Part shown: piece by piece, positions 1 to 9,517 of the stretch
How the letters are laid out: the number at the start of each line of letters is the position of its first letter
Position numbering within the stretch: the first letter of the stretch is position 1
Assembly: GCA_945787735.1 (NCBI GenBank)
Contig: CALZIQ010000019.1
Location: forward strand, 1 to 38,721
Length of the DNA stretch: 38,721 nt
Source of the DNA: an uncultured Chromatiaceae bacterium
GTDB lineage: Bacteria; Pseudomonadota; Gammaproteobacteria; Tenderiales; Tenderiaceae
Direction of reading: 5' to 3'
Translations under genes and position numbers: made by a program
Notes under the pieces: model-generated
What the model was told of the DNA's origin: nothing
Databases searched by the model: none
What the model saw: only the letters and a program-made list of their open reading frames with translations

Positions 1-340
1 CCGGTTTTTGATAGAAATCGTAGGCACCTTTGGCAATGGCCTTAACAGCGTTTTCGCGCTCATCATTGCCGGTCACAACAATCACCTTGGTGGCAGGCGC
101 AAGGTCCAGAATCTCATCCAGGGCGGCCATGCCTTCTGTCGCATTCTCAGGATCGGGTGGCAGCCCCAGGTCCAACAGAACAACTGCTGGCTCATAACGA
201 CGCAGAGCATTGATGGCCTCCTTACGCTCACCAGCGATGAGCACCTCATAACCTTCAAAGCACCAACGCATCTGGCTCTGTAAGCCGGGATCATCCTCGA
301 CCACCAGAATTCTTTTTTGCTCTTGCTTGGAACGAGCCAA
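1..340 (-). CDS. prsR: PEP-CTERM system response regulator PrsR (partial, N-terminal receiver)
   Basis: The gene runs off the left edge, so only about 113 N-terminal residues are visible. They form a response-regulator receiver domain: an acidic pair in ILVVEDDPG, the phospho-acceptor Asp in VVLLDLGLPPDP, the Thr in VIVVTGNDE, and the Lys in YDFYQKP. The insertion after the phospho-Asp (PPDPENATEG) and the motif RWCFEGYEV match the PrsR family, which in known members continues into a sigma-54 AAA+ domain and a Fis-type DNA-binding domain outside this window. The only start I find in frame is TTG at 340, just after an in-frame stop and preceded by GGGGAA as a ribosome-binding site. It lies 38 bp downstream of prsK on the same strand, so the two are probably a co-transcribed kinase-regulator pair that activates exosortase-substrate genes with RpoN. 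That role comes from family knowledge. Confidence 0.85.
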   Translation of the reverse strand, partial: MARSKQEQKRILVVEDDPGLQSQMRWCFEGYEVLIAGERKEAINALRRYEPAVVLLDLGLPPDPENATEGMAALDEILDLAPATKVIVVTGNDERENAVKAIAKGAYDFYQKP

Positions 341-378
341 TATTTAATTCCCCAACTGTTGACTGCGCCCGACTGAGA

Positions 379-2460
379 TCAACCCGGCACCTTTGGAATC
401 GATAGTTGAAACAGTGTACCTGTACCCGGCTGGCTGTTCACCCGAACATCACCGCCGAGGCCACGCACGAACTCGCGGCATTCATATGCCCCTATTCCCA
501 TTCCGGCATTGCCTTTGGTGGTGTCAAAGGGACGAAACAGGCGCTCACGAATGAATTTTTCATCCATTCCGCAACCGCTATCTTCTATTTCGATAACAGC
601 ATTTTGACCGTCCGAAGTCAACCGCAACACCACCTTGCCATCTTCGGCGGTGGCCTCTTGCGCGTTTTGCACTACATGCTGGATCACCGCCGCCAAACGG
701 TCATGCTCTGCCACCACGCTCACATCAGCATCCCCACCTTCCAGTTCAGGCGCAGGGCTGCTCGAGGCGCACTGGCGAACTATTTCCTCCAGCACCGGCA
801 ACAGGCGCACCGCCCTTGAACTCGGCTGCAGCTCACGCCCCTGGCGCAGCTGTGCCAACATGCGCTGCATCTTGTTAACCGCATTGTCCACTGTAGCCAT
901 GGCGTCATCGACAAACTCCTGTTTGTGACCGAATTTTTTGGCATTCGACACCACCAGCGAGAGTTGTCCGACCACATTTTTCAGATCATGCACCACATAG
1001 GCTGAGAGGCGATTAAAAGCCTCAAACTGGCGTGCATTGGCCAGTTCAGCACTCGCCTGTGACAGGGCCAAATAACTGGCCGCCTGACTGGCCGCTGTTT
1101 TGAGCAGATCGCGATCTTCCCAGTTGATCCGGTGCTCAGCTCTAGATTGCAACAACAATACCAGGCCCACCAGACGCTTATTCTGAAACAAGGGGATCAA
1201 TAACCAAGCCCGCTCGACCTGTTGAAACCATTGGGGCAGCTCGAGTCCTTGATAGATCTCGGGCGTGCTTGCGTACTCATCCAGATCCAGCAGCCATTCC
1301 TTCTCACGCAAAAAACTGACCAGCACATCATCGCAAGGAATGGCTGCTGACCCAGTGGCATTCCATTCCACTGCCAGCTCAAACCGCTTCAAATTGTTAT
1401 CGCATACCCACAGCAAGCCGCCTGGGCTATCGACAATGGCAGCTAAGGCTTGCAAGGCGTGTTCCCCCAGGCCGGGGCCGGGCTCTTCGTTCGCCAGTGC
1501 GCCAATAAAATGCAGCCACTCTTCACGGTAATCATATTTATAATTGAAAAAGTGCTTACTCAGAAAGATCCGCACGCGGGCCCGCACCTGGCCGGAAAAC
1601 ATCAAGGCAAACAACACCAGCGCCGCGCCAAACAGGAAAACCACCTGGGCAAGATTGCCCCAACTTCCGCCCAGATAACGGATGGCATAGCCTCCCAAGG
1701 CCATCAGTAACAGGTAGACCCCTGCCCCAACAATGGCTGCAGTGTGGAAGACAATGCGTCGCGAAACAAACACATCCAACGACCATTGCGGATTTCGCGC
1801 CGCGGAGACAGCAATCAACGGCACCACAAGGATGTGGATAAACCCACGCGCATCCCACAGGCCCGGGTCAATACTGTTGAACAACACCGCATTGGCATAA
1901 AGAAAAAAATCGTAGGCAAACAGACCACCCAACCCAAGGCAGAGATACTTGATGGCCCAGCGCTGCTGCATAGGCGTATTGCGGAACAACTGCTCAATCA
2001 GAACCAGTCCAAAGACTGCAAGCACAAGATGGCCAGCAAGACGGGGATCATAGCCAACAATTTCAGCCACAGACTTGCCCGACAAAGATGCAAACACATG
2101 CATGCTCACCAAAACAAACCAAGCAGCTGCAACGCCATAACCGATTGTACGAAGTATAGGGGCGATCGTGACCACGCCATTTTCGTCGGCCGTCAGGATC
2201 TTGTACAGAAACAAAAGCGCTGCCCCGTCGCGGAACAACTCAAGACCGATATGAAGAATGGTGAGCGGTACCTGAAAAAGATGGCTGTAGGCCAACAAAC
2301 CCGCCCAGGCTGCCGAAAAAAGACACAAGGCGAGCAGCAAACCACCTTGCAGACGACCTCGCCAGCTGGTCAGCAGCAACAAGGCCAGCAACAAGTATCC
2401 CAGCGCCGCCAGGGCATATCCCCATGCGCCAATATTAAGATTGGAAAGCGTATCTACCAT
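379..2460 (-). CDS. prsK: PEP-CTERM system sensor histidine kinase PrsK
   Basis: A membrane sensor kinase of 693 residues, the usual PrsK length. The N-terminal ~290 residues hold about eight hydrophobic segments. A GAF-like domain follows (about 315-465), then the dimerisation/phospho-acceptor helix with the H-box VVHDLKN (His at about 491). The C-terminal ATPase domain has an N-box (VQNAQEAT), a G1 box (DSGCGM), and GMGIGAYECREFVRGLGG, typical of this family. It should phosphorylate PrsR, encoded immediately downstream, and so control genes for PEP-CTERM proteins sorted by exosortase; the inducing signal is unknown. The start is ATG at 2460, and an adjacent in-frame GTG at 2463 is equally possible because neither has a strong Shine-Dalgarno. 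The sugar transferase gene ends 51 bp upstream on the same strand, consistent with one operon. Confidence 0.9.
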   Translation of the reverse strand: MVDTLSNLNIGAWGYALAALGYLLLALLLLTSWRGRLQGGLLLALCLFSAAWAGLLAYSHLFQVPLTILHIGLELFRDGAALLFLYKILTADENGVVTIAPILRTIGYGVAAAWFVLVSMHVFASLSGKSVAEIVGYDPRLAGHLVLAVFGLVLIEQLFRNTPMQQRWAIKYLCLGLGGLFAYDFFLYANAVLFNSIDPGLWDARGFIHILVVPLIAVSAARNPQWSLDVFVSRRIVFHTAAIVGAGVYLLLMALGGYAIRYLGGSWGNLAQVVFLFGAALVLFALMFSGQVRARVRIFLSKHFFNYKYDYREEWLHFIGALANEEPGPGLGEHALQALAAIVDSPGGLLWVCDNNLKRFELAVEWNATGSAAIPCDDVLVSFLREKEWLLDLDEYASTPEIYQGLELPQWFQQVERAWLLIPLFQNKRLVGLVLLLQSRAEHRINWEDRDLLKTAASQAASYLALSQASAELANARQFEAFNRLSAYVVHDLKNVVGQLSLVVSNAKKFGHKQEFVDDAMATVDNAVNKMQRMLAQLRQGRELQPSSRAVRLLPVLEEIVRQCASSSPAPELEGGDADVSVVAEHDRLAAVIQHVVQNAQEATAEDGKVVLRLTSDGQNAVIEIEDSGCGMDEKFIRERLFRPFDTTKGNAGMGIGAYECREFVRGLGGDVRVNSQPGTGTLFQLSIPKVPG

Positions 2461-2514
2461 CACAGGATCGAATTTATTAACCGAAAAAGGATAAGCACAG
2501 CGCTGAATCCTGAC

Positions 2515-3906
2515 TTATCGTGCGCCCTGGCCAAAAATCACCACTTCAGCCGTCTGGAACAGGATCAGACAATCCAAAAAAAGGCTGTAGTTTTTTACGT
2601 AATAAAGGTCGAATTGCAGCTTTTCGCGCGCGTCCTCGTCGGATGCGCCGTAGGAGTATCGCACCTGGGCCCAGCCCGTGATTCCTGGTTTGACCCGATG
2701 ACGTTCAGCGTAATAGGGGATTTTTTCAGCCAGCTGCTCGACAAACTCTGGGCGCTCTGGGCGGGGGCCTATGAAGCTCATGTCACCTCGCAAGACGTTG
2801 AAGATTTGCGGTAATTCATCGATACGGCTACGACGCATGAACTTGCCCACATGTGTGACACGGCTGTCATTTTTCTGCGCCCACTGGGGGGAGCCATCTT
2901 TCTCGGCATTGACAATCATGCTGCGGAACTTCAACACCTGGAACAGACGCCAGTTCTGGCCGACACGTACCTGCCGATAGAGAATTGGCCCCCTGAAGCC
3001 ACTCTCGATAAAGATAGCCAGAACCGCCAACAGCATAATGGGCCAAGTCAGCATCAGAATTAAAGAGCTGGCCAAAATATCAAAAAAACGTTTAATGGTC
3101 AGCTGAAAACCCACATGCTGGAATCCGTCTGAGAAGATCAGCCAGCTGGGATGCAGTGTCTCCAGCTTGACCTTGCCCGACTCACGCTCGAAAAAGGTCA
3201 GTGAATCAACTACGTCGATACCACTCATCTTGCAATCGAGCAGATCTTCAACCGGAAACGATTTGCGTCGATCCTCGATTGCCACCACAATCTCCTGGAT
3301 GAGATTCTGCTGGGCATAATCGATCAAGGGAATATCGAGATGGATCACACTGTCTTCAGGCATGATGTCGTGTTCACCGTGTACATGGACAAAACCGGCT
3401 ATCTTAAACCCCATCTGGTCACTCTTGCGACGAAGCTGTTTGAACTGCTCTGCCCGCTTGCCCGCCCCCAGCACCAGCACCTGCCGTTTGAGCGTTTCAC
3501 TACCGATGTATTTGAAAAAGACAATTCGAACCAGAATGATCCCGGTAACTGCAATCACAAACGCCCAGGCGAAGGCGCCCCGACCTACAAACAGATAAGG
3601 GAAGAGATAAAACAACAAACTCATACCGGCCAAGGCCATCAACATACCCAGCCCAAGGCGCAACACTGTGCCCTCAAGCCCTTCCCGGTAGAGGTTTTTA
3701 TACAAGCCCATGGCTGTCAGTGAGATAAACATCACTGATGTAAAGAGCATCGCCTTGGGCCAAAGCGGAAGCAGCTTTTCGTCAATCCCAGCGTCGAGAA
3801 AACGCAGTTGGACACCAATAAAGATTGAAGACCAAAACATGGCCAGCTCAATCAGTACCAAGAGCAGGAAAGATGTAGGAACGTAATGTCTGAAAAGCCT
3901 AAGCAT
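2515..3906 (-). CDS. PEP-CTERM-associated undecaprenyl-phosphate sugar transferase, EpsB type
   Basis: A 463-residue initiating sugar-phosphate transferase for exopolysaccharide synthesis, expected to load the first sugar onto undecaprenyl phosphate at the inner membrane. Four N-terminal membrane segments (about 10-145) precede a nucleotide-binding-like middle domain (VLVLGAGKRAEQ). A further hydrophobic segment (about 272-300) leads into the catalytic bacterial sugar transferase domain, with KFRSM, SRIDELPQ, GDMSFIGPRPERPEF and RHRVKPGITGWAQV. The ending FGQGAR resembles the TIGR03013 (EpsB_2) subfamily linked to exosortase loci, and the adjacent prsK-prsR supports that. The sugar it transfers cannot be read from the sequence. 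The start is ATG at 3906, with only a weak ribosome-binding site. Confidence 0.88.
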   Translation of the reverse strand: MLRLFRHYVPTSFLLLVLIELAMFWSSIFIGVQLRFLDAGIDEKLLPLWPKAMLFTSVMFISLTAMGLYKNLYREGLEGTVLRLGLGMLMALAGMSLLFYLFPYLFVGRGAFAWAFVIAVTGIILVRIVFFKYIGSETLKRQVLVLGAGKRAEQFKQLRRKSDQMGFKIAGFVHVHGEHDIMPEDSVIHLDIPLIDYAQQNLIQEIVVAIEDRRKSFPVEDLLDCKMSGIDVVDSLTFFERESGKVKLETLHPSWLIFSDGFQHVGFQLTIKRFFDILASSLILMLTWPIMLLAVLAIFIESGFRGPILYRQVRVGQNWRLFQVLKFRSMIVNAEKDGSPQWAQKNDSRVTHVGKFMRRSRIDELPQIFNVLRGDMSFIGPRPERPEFVEQLAEKIPYYAERHRVKPGITGWAQVRYSYGASDEDAREKLQFDLYYVKNYSLFLDCLILFQTAEVVIFGQGAR

Positions 3907-4009
3907 ATTGTTGTTATTGACTAGCCAACCCGAGGAAAAACGAAGAATTTATAAACCGCCAATCCATTCCGGGTTTAAATATAGGTTACCTAATCCACGC
4001 CTAACGTTA

Positions 4010-4483
4010 TCACAGATGAGAATCTATGCCTTTCGACTTGAGTCCCCAGGCAAACAGCGAAAAAATCCGTTGATTCGCCTTGCGCAATCTTACCACTAAA
4101 GACGTAATAATCCCTCTCAATATCTGATAGCCGAGATCAGGGTGATCGTCGATAAAGTCCATCAGTTCAGCACCATCCAGCACGGCTAATTCCACGTCCG
4201 TGAGTGTGACGACCGTTGCCGAGCGGGACAAATCATCAAAGAGAGCCAATTCTCCGAAAACATCGCCTTTCGTCATCTCACCAAAGCCAGGTTGGATTTT
4301 GCGTTGGTCATCAAGATCAACCTTACCCAGCACACGCAAATCACCATTCAACACCAAGTAAACCTCTCTTCCCGTATCGCCCTCAGAAAAAACGGTCTGG
4401 TTGTCAGCCAATTTCAGCCTTTCCCAGTGACGCCCCTCGATGAATTCAGGATTCTCCAACAGATCGAATAATAGCGATGACAT
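4010..4483 (-). CDS. Single-domain cyclic-nucleotide-binding (CRP-core-like) protein
   Basis: A 157-residue protein with one cNMP-binding beta-barrel and no DNA-binding helix-turn-helix. The diagnostic segments are the FSEGDTGREVYLVLNGDLRV strand-turn and the phosphate-binding cassette GDVFGELALFDDLSRSATVV, which keeps the Gly-Glu-Leu-Ala and Arg-Ser-Ala core. The C-terminus (about 115-157) is helical with no recognisable output domain, so it probably works by protein contact or as a nucleotide sensor. I chose ATG at 4483 because AAAGG lies 7 bases upstream; an upstream ATG at 4504 would add 7 residues. It sits between the sugar transferase and the divergent ugd, suggesting a link to envelope polysaccharide control, which is an inference. 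Confidence 0.78.
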   Translation of the reverse strand: MSSLLFDLLENPEFIEGRHWERLKLADNQTVFSEGDTGREVYLVLNGDLRVLGKVDLDDQRKIQPGFGEMTKGDVFGELALFDDLSRSATVVTLTDVELAVLDGAELMDFIDDHPDLGYQILRGIITSLVVRLRKANQRIFSLFAWGLKSKGIDSHL

Positions 4484-4533
4484 AACACAACCTTTCTTGC
4501 ACATACATTCAAGCTACGCTCTATAAAAGAGTA

Positions 4534-4587
4534 TAACGGCCACAAAAACAATAACAAAACGTCAATTCTTTACTGACGCGGCCGTTA
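4534..4587. promoter_or_regulatory. Nested inverted repeat between divergent cNMP-binding gene and ugd
   Basis: The perfect 8-bp arms TAACGGCC (4534-4541) and GGCCGTTA (4580-4587) enclose a second 5-bp inverted repeat, CGTCA (4560-4564) and TGACG (4574-4578). The structure lies in the divergent intergenic region, about 60 bp upstream of the ugd ATG. It could be an operator or a transcript hairpin; nothing in the sequence decides which. Confidence 0.5.
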
Positions 4588-4648
4588 AGCTTTGGTATCT
4601 TTCCGTGCTAATCAGATCAACTAACCAACTTACGGGCAATCGCAACCA

Positions 4649-5989
4649 ATGAAAATCACCGTCTTTGGCTCAGGATACGTTGGCCTCGTCACAGGGGCCT
4701 GTCTGGCAGACGTAGGCAACGATGTACTCTGCATCGATATTGACGAAGCCAAAATTAACACCCTCAAGCAAGGGGGCATCCCGATTTATGAACCTGGCCT
4801 TGAATCCATAGTAAAAAATAATGCCGAGGCCGGACGACTAAAATTTTCAACCGATGTGGCTGAAGGCGTAAATCATGGCCTATTTCAGTTCATCGCTGTC
4901 GGCACCCCACCAGATGAAGACGGTTCCGCCGACCTGCAATATGTGCTTGCCGTTGCCGAAAGCATCGGTCAACACATGCAGGAATACAAAGTGATTATCG
5001 ACAAGTCCACCGTCCCCGTTGGTACCGCCGATAAGGTGCGCGCCAAGATACTGGAAATCCAGCACAAGCTTAAAAAAGATGTCGAATTTGACGTGGTTTC
5101 CAATCCTGAATTTCTCAAGGAAGGCGCCGCAATCGAGGACTTCATGAAGCCGGACCGCATTGTAATCGGCACCGACAATCCACGCACCACCGAGCTGCTG
5201 CGTGCCCTCTATGCCCCATTCAACCGCAACCGCGACCGGCTGGTAGCGATGGATATCCGCTCAGCCGAGCTGACCAAGTATGCCGCCAACGCCATGTTAG
5301 CGACCAAAATCAGCTTCATGAATGAGTTGGCCAACATGGCCGAAAAACTGGGGGCGGATATCGAGCAGGTTCGACTTGGCATTGGCTCAGACCCCCGCAT
5401 TGGCTATCACTTTATTTATCCTGGCTGCGGTTATGGCGGTTCATGCTTTCCCAAGGACGTCCAGGCTCTGGAACGCACGGCCGGGGAAATCGGTTACGAT
5501 GCCCAACTTCTGCGGGCTGTTGAAGGCGTCAATAATCTTCAGAAACAACGCATGTTTGCGAAAATCGAGCACCACTTCGATAATGACCTGGCGGGCAAAA
5601 CGATCGCTCTCTGGGGCTTGTCATTCAAACCCAATACCGATGACATGCGTGCCGCACCCAGCCGCACCCTGATGGAAGCCCTATGGGAAAAGGGGGCACG
5701 AGTTCAGGCCTACGATCCGGAAGCGATGGACGAAACTGGGCGGATCTATGGCGAGCGTAACGACTTGATACTTTGCGACAGCCAAGATGCCGCACTGGAA
5801 AATGCTGATGCCCTGGTGGTACTAACGGAATGGAAGGTATTCAGAAGCCCTGATTTTGACCATATAAAACAAAAGCTTAATGACCCAACAATTTTTGACG
5901 GCCGCAATATATACGACCCAGATGCCATGGCACGCCAGGGAATTACCTATTACGCCATTGGCCGTGGCATCACTAACCCGGTCGTATAA
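4649..5989 (+). CDS. ugd: UDP-glucose 6-dehydrogenase
   Basis: Oxidises UDP-glucose to UDP-glucuronate with two NAD+, in the cytoplasm. Its 446 residues are the usual bacterial length. The N-terminal Rossmann motif is [12 protein letters not shown]; next come the conserved segments KSTVPVGTA and [15 protein letters not shown], the central helix [21 protein letters not shown], and the catalytic-Cys loop [12 protein letters not shown] with Cys at 266. The C-terminal UDP-binding domain has [15 protein letters not shown]. It is first in a three-gene operon, 19 bp before the second dehydrogenase. The product UDP-glucuronate would feed the downstream epimerase and the exopolysaccharide started by the nearby sugar transferase. 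The ATG at 4649 has no good Shine-Dalgarno, but the Rossmann fold starts at residue 2, so the start is firm. Confidence 0.95.
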   Translation: MKITVFGSGYVGLVTGACLADVGNDVLCIDIDEAKINTLKQGGIPIYEPGLESIVKNNAEAGRLKFSTDVAEGVNHGLFQFIAVGTPPDEDGSADLQYVLAVAESIGQHMQEYKVIIDKSTVPVGTADKVRAKILEIQHKLKKDVEFDVVSNPEFLKEGAAIEDFMKPDRIVIGTDNPRTTELLRALYAPFNRNRDRLVAMDIRSAELTKYAANAMLATKISFMNELANMAEKLGADIEQVRLGIGSDPRIGYHFIYPGCGYGGSCFPKDVQALERTAGEIGYDAQLLRAVEGVNNLQKQRMFAKIEHHFDNDLAGKTIALWGLSFKPNTDDMRAAPSRTLMEALWEKGARVQAYDPEAMDETGRIYGERNDLILCDSQDAALENADALVVLTEWKVFRSPDFDHIKQKLNDPTIFDGRNIYDPDAMARQGITYYAIGRGITNPVV

Positions 5990-6008
5990 TAAGGAGTTCT
6001 TTTAAACA

Positions 6009-7289
6009 ATGCACACGCTCAATAATATTAAAATAGGTATGATCGGACTTGGCTACGTTGGCCTGCCGTTGGCGGTTGAATTTGGCAGAAAAATGCCTGT
6101 CTTAGGGCTTGATATTAACCAAGCCCGAATTGATGAACTGAACGCAGGAAAGGACAGCTCACTGGAGGTTGAACCGGAAGAACTGGTCAAAGCCACACAC
6201 CTGAGCTATACATCGAAGCCTGAAGATCTAGCGGCCTGTAATGTTTATATCGTCACAGTGCCCACCCCTATCGATAATCACAAGCGCCCGGATCTTTCGC
6301 CTCTGATCGGCGCTAGCCAGATGCTCGGTAAGCTACTGAAAAAAGACGATATTGTTATTTTCGAATCAACTGTCTATCCTGGCGCGACAGAAGAGGTCTG
6401 CATCCCCATTATGGAGGCTGGCTCAGGCCTGAGCTACAACCAGGACTTCTACGCCGGCTACAGCCCAGAACGGATCAACCCAGGCGACAAAGAACACCGT
6501 GTCACCAACATTCTTAAAGTAACCTCCGGCTCAACCCCTGAAGTCGCTGATTTTGTCGACAATCTTTACAAACAGGTTATCGAAGCCGGCACCCACAAGG
6601 CCAGCAGTATTCGGGTGGCAGAAGCGGCCAAGGTAATCGAAAATACCCAACGGGATGTCAATATTGCGCTGATCAACGAACTGGCACTGATCTTCAACCA
6701 TCTAGGCATCGACACCGAAGAGGTGTTAAAGGCGGCCGGTACCAAGTGGAACTTCTTGCCTTTCCGCCCTGGCCTGGTAGGCGGCCACTGCATTGGTGTT
6801 GATCCGTATTATTTGACACACAAGGCACAGGAAATCGGCTATCACCCGGAAATGATCCTGGCCGGCCGCCGCGTCAACGACGGCATGGGCGCCTATGTCG
6901 CCCAGCAGGTGGTTAAACTGTTGACCCAGAAACGCATCACAGTGGTCGATGCCAAGATTCTCATTATGGGACTGACCTTTAAAGAGGACTGCCCCGACCT
7001 GCGCAATACCCGCGTAGTGGATATTATCGATGAATTCGAGGACTACCACTGCCAGATTGACATCTACGACCCTTGGGTCAGCATCTCAGAATGCGAACAT
7101 GAATACGGCATCACCCCCATGACCGCAACACCCGACGCTGGCCAATATGACGCCATCATTCTTGCTGTCAGCCACCGTCAATTTAAGCAGATGGGCCTGG
7201 ATGCAATCAAAGCGCTTGGCAAGGAAAACAGTGTTATCTTTGATGTCAAATATCTCTTCCCGGCAGGCTCAGTAGATGGCCGCCTCTAA
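6009..7289 (+). CDS. UDP-N-acetyl-hexosamine 6-dehydrogenase, TviB/WbpO type
   Basis: A second nucleotide-sugar dehydrogenase (426 residues), distinct from ugd. The Rossmann motif is [16 protein letters not shown], followed by [18 protein letters not shown] and [14 protein letters not shown]. The catalytic-Cys loop is [15 protein letters not shown] (Cys 261), and the UDP-binding domain has [17 protein letters not shown]. The [11 protein letters not shown] loop and [10 protein letters not shown] are typical of the TviB/WbpO/WbpA group, which makes UDP-GalNAc or UDP-GlcNAc uronic acids. Which epimer it uses cannot be settled by eye. A good ribosome-binding site (AAGGAG at 5990) precedes the ATG. 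With ugd and the epimerase it suggests a polysaccharide containing both uronic and aminouronic acids. Confidence 0.87.
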   Translation: MHTLNNIKIGMIGLGYVGLPLAVEFGRKMPVLGLDINQARIDELNAGKDSSLEVEPEELVKATHLSYTSKPEDLAACNVYIVTVPTPIDNHKRPDLSPLIGASQMLGKLLKKDDIVIFESTVYPGATEEVCIPIMEAGSGLSYNQDFYAGYSPERINPGDKEHRVTNILKVTSGSTPEVADFVDNLYKQVIEAGTHKASSIRVAEAAKVIENTQRDVNIALINELALIFNHLGIDTEEVLKAAGTKWNFLPFRPGLVGGHCIGVDPYYLTHKAQEIGYHPEMILAGRRVNDGMGAYVAQQVVKLLTQKRITVVDAKILIMGLTFKEDCPDLRNTRVVDIIDEFEDYHCQIDIYDPWVSISECEHEYGITPMTATPDAGQYDAIILAVSHRQFKQMGLDAIKALGKENSVIFDVKYLFPAGSVDGRL

Positions 7290-7302
7290 ATAGGTTTGCA
7301 GC

Positions 7303-8310
7303 ATGAAAGTATTAATTACCGGCACGGCCGGCTTCATCGGTTCCAATGTCGCCCTCAAGCTACTCGACCGAGGTGATGAAGTCATTGGCTTGGACAATCT
7401 CAACGACTACTATGACGTCAATCTGAAGAAGGATCGCCTAGCGCGTCTGACCTGCCGGGATGGCTTCAGTGACATCCGCCTGGATCTCGAAGATAGAGAC
7501 AATGTGGCCAAGTTATTCAGCGATCGCAAACCTGATCGCGTTGTGCATTTGGCCGCCCAAGCTGGGGTGCGTTATTCCCTGATCAATCCGCACGCCTACA
7601 TCGACAGCAATATCCAGGGCACCACCAATATCCTAGAAGGTTGTCGCCATAACAATGTCGAGCACCTGGTTTATGCCTCCAGTAGCTCCGTCTACGGCGC
7701 GAATACCAAAATGCCTTTCTCGGTGCATGACAATGTCGATCACCCCGTCAGCCTATATGCTGCCTCCAAAAAGGCCAACGAACTGATGGCCCACACCTAC
7801 AGCCATCTTTATCAACTACCCACGACAGGTCTGCGCTTTTTCACTGTTTATGGCCCCTGGGGCCGCCCGGACATGGCCCTGTTTCTATTCACCAAGGCCA
7901 TTCTGGAAGGCAAACCCATCGACGTCTTCAACTACGGCAAGTGTCGGCGTGATTTCACTTACATTGATGATATTGTCGAAGGCGTGATACGCACTCTGGA
8001 TAATATCGCCAGGCCCAATCCGGACTGGTCTGGCGACAACCCGGATACCGGCACCAGCTACGCGCCTTACAAAATCTATAATATCGGCAATAATCAACCA
8101 GTTGAATTGCTGCGCTTCATCGAAGTGATTGAAGAGTGCCTCGGTATGAAGGCAGAAAAGAATATGCTGCCCCTCCAACCCGGCGATGTTCCAGCCACCT
8201 ATGCCAACGTTGATGACCTTATCAATGACGTCGGCTTCAAACCCGCCACTTCAATCGAAGAGGGTATTGCCAACTTTGTTGCCTGGTACCGAGACTACTT
8301 CAAAGTTTAA
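7303..8310 (+). CDS. NAD-dependent epimerase, probable UDP-glucuronate 4-epimerase
   Basis: A 335-residue extended short-chain dehydrogenase/reductase. The NAD motif [14 protein letters not shown] is at residues 7-20 and [12 protein letters not shown] at 31-42. The catalytic set is the Ser run at 126-129 with YAASK (Tyr 152, Lys 156). The substrate region has [19 protein letters not shown] and the motif [20 protein letters not shown] and PWGRPDMA are typical of bacterial UDP-glucuronate epimerases (capsule protein I / LpsL family), which convert UDP-glucuronate to UDP-galacturonate. A UDP-GlcNAc(A) 4-epimerase role is less likely. It is the last gene of the operon, 13 bp after the dehydrogenase, and is followed by a strong terminator. 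Confidence 0.87.
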   Translation: MKVLITGTAGFIGSNVALKLLDRGDEVIGLDNLNDYYDVNLKKDRLARLTCRDGFSDIRLDLEDRDNVAKLFSDRKPDRVVHLAAQAGVRYSLINPHAYIDSNIQGTTNILEGCRHNNVEHLVYASSSSVYGANTKMPFSVHDNVDHPVSLYAASKKANELMAHTYSHLYQLPTTGLRFFTVYGPWGRPDMALFLFTKAILEGKPIDVFNYGKCRRDFTYIDDIVEGVIRTLDNIARPNPDWSGDNPDTGTSYAPYKIYNIGNNQPVELLRFIEVIEECLGMKAEKNMLPLQPGDVPATYANVDDLINDVGFKPATSIEEGIANFVAWYRDYFKV

Positions 8311-8333
8311 TCTCTACTCCGCAACCACATAAT

Positions 8334-8360
8334 AAAAAGCCGCTTTAACAGCGGCTTTTT
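8334..8360 (+). terminator. Rho-independent terminator of the sugar-nucleotide operon
   Basis: A perfect 11-bp stem (AAAAAGCCGCT / AGCGGCTTTTT) with a 5-base TTAAC loop ends in a T run, 23 bp after the epimerase stop codon. The A-run on the other strand makes it potentially bidirectional. Confidence 0.9.
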
Positions 8361-8374
8361 ATTCCTGCAAAACA

Positions 8375-8402
8375 AAAAAGGGCGAGATTACTCGCCCTTT
8401 TT
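8375..8402 (-). terminator. Rho-independent terminator of the tkt-gap-pgk-pyk-fba cluster
   Basis: A perfect 12-bp stem (AAAAAGGGCGAG / CTCGCCCTTTTT) with an ATTA loop lies 20 bp downstream of the aldolase stop codon on the minus strand. It is back to back with the plus-strand terminator at 8334-8360, so convergent transcription is insulated here. Confidence 0.9.
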
Positions 8403-8422
8403 CACATCTACAAAATAATTAC

Positions 8423-9460
8423 TTACTTGTAGTAGTCGATCATGGTTTCCAAAGACTTGGCCTTGATCTTAGACGCATGTCCGGCACAACCAAAAGCTTC
8501 ATAACGTGCTTTACAGATCTCAGACATCGCTTTAGTAGATTCCTTCAGGAATTTACGTGGATCAAAGTTAGATGTGTTTTCAGCCAAAAACTTGCGAACC
8601 GCACCGGTAGATGCCATACGCAGGTCAGTATCGATATTAACCTTGCGCACGCCAGACTTGATGCCTTCAACGATCTCTTCAACCGGCACACCATAGGTTT
8701 CACCCATGGCACCGCCATAACTATTAATAATTTCCAACCAGTCCTGAGGCACAGAAGAAGAACCATGCATAACCAAGTGAGTATTAGGAATAACCTTGTG
8801 GATTTCCTTGATGCGATCGATACGCAAAACAGCACCTGTCGGTGGCTTAGTGAACTTGTAAGCACCATGTGACGTACCGATAGCAATCGCCAAGGCATCA
8901 ACACCGGTCTTCTCAACAAAGTCTTTGGCTTCTTGCGGATCAGTCAGCAACATATCCAGATCCAACTTACCTTCTGCGCCGTGACCGTCTTCTTCACCCA
9001 TTTCACCAGTTTCCAGTGAACCCAGACAACCCAGCTCACCTTCAACAGACACACCACCCGCATGGGCCATTTCGACAACCTTACGAGTTACATCAACGTT
9101 GTATTCGTAGCTTGAAGGGGTCTTCATATCCGCCATCAATGAACCATCCATCATGACTGATGAAAAACCAGACTGGATAGAACGCAAGCAGACCGCAGGC
9201 TCAGAACCGTGATCCTGATGCATAACGATAGGAATGTGTGGATATTCCTCAATCGCCGCAGAGATCAGATGACGCAGGAAAGGTTCGCCCGCGTAAGAGC
9301 GCGCACCCGCAGAACCCTGCATAATGACAGGTGAATCAACAGCATCAGCCGCCTGCATGATGGCGTGGACCTGTTCCATGTTATTAACGTTGAATGCTGG
9401 CAGGCCGAAATCATTTTCCGCTGCATAATCCAGCAATTGACGCATTGAAATAAGAGCCAT
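8423..9460 (-). CDS. fba: Class II fructose-bisphosphate aldolase (Calvin-cycle type)
   Basis: A zinc-dependent aldolase joining glyceraldehyde-3-phosphate and dihydroxyacetone phosphate (or sedoheptulose-bisphosphate in the Calvin cycle). At 345 residues it fits the class II B / CbbA subtype. Visible signatures are the N-terminal AFNVNNMEQ, the zinc-site segment [18 protein letters not shown] with the acidic loop [29 protein letters not shown], and the phosphate-binding [11 protein letters not shown]. The C-terminal [15 protein letters not shown] is typical of this subtype. The ATG has GAGGAG 5 bases upstream. It is the last gene of the five-gene carbon cluster. Confidence 0.95.
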   Translation of the reverse strand: MALISMRQLLDYAAENDFGLPAFNVNNMEQVHAIMQAADAVDSPVIMQGSAGARSYAGEPFLRHLISAAIEEYPHIPIVMHQDHGSEPAVCLRSIQSGFSSVMMDGSLMADMKTPSSYEYNVDVTRKVVEMAHAGGVSVEGELGCLGSLETGEMGEEDGHGAEGKLDLDMLLTDPQEAKDFVEKTGVDALAIAIGTSHGAYKFTKPPTGAVLRIDRIKEIHKVIPNTHLVMHGSSSVPQDWLEIINSYGGAMGETYGVPVEEIVEGIKSGVRKVNIDTDLRMASTGAVRKFLAENTSNFDPRKFLKESTKAMSEICKARYEAFGCAGHASKIKAKSLETMIDYYK

Positions 9461-9517
9461 ATCAATCTCCTCAATCTAGAGTGTTATTACAAAAATAGTC
9501 CAAAAAAACAAAATTCG

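Noticed and set aside
1744-2814. A 356-codon plus-strand open frame opposite prsK and the sugar transferase
   Set aside because: It is a shadow of two well-supported genes on the other strand; the composition (Gln/Lys/His-rich, no domain) is not protein-like.
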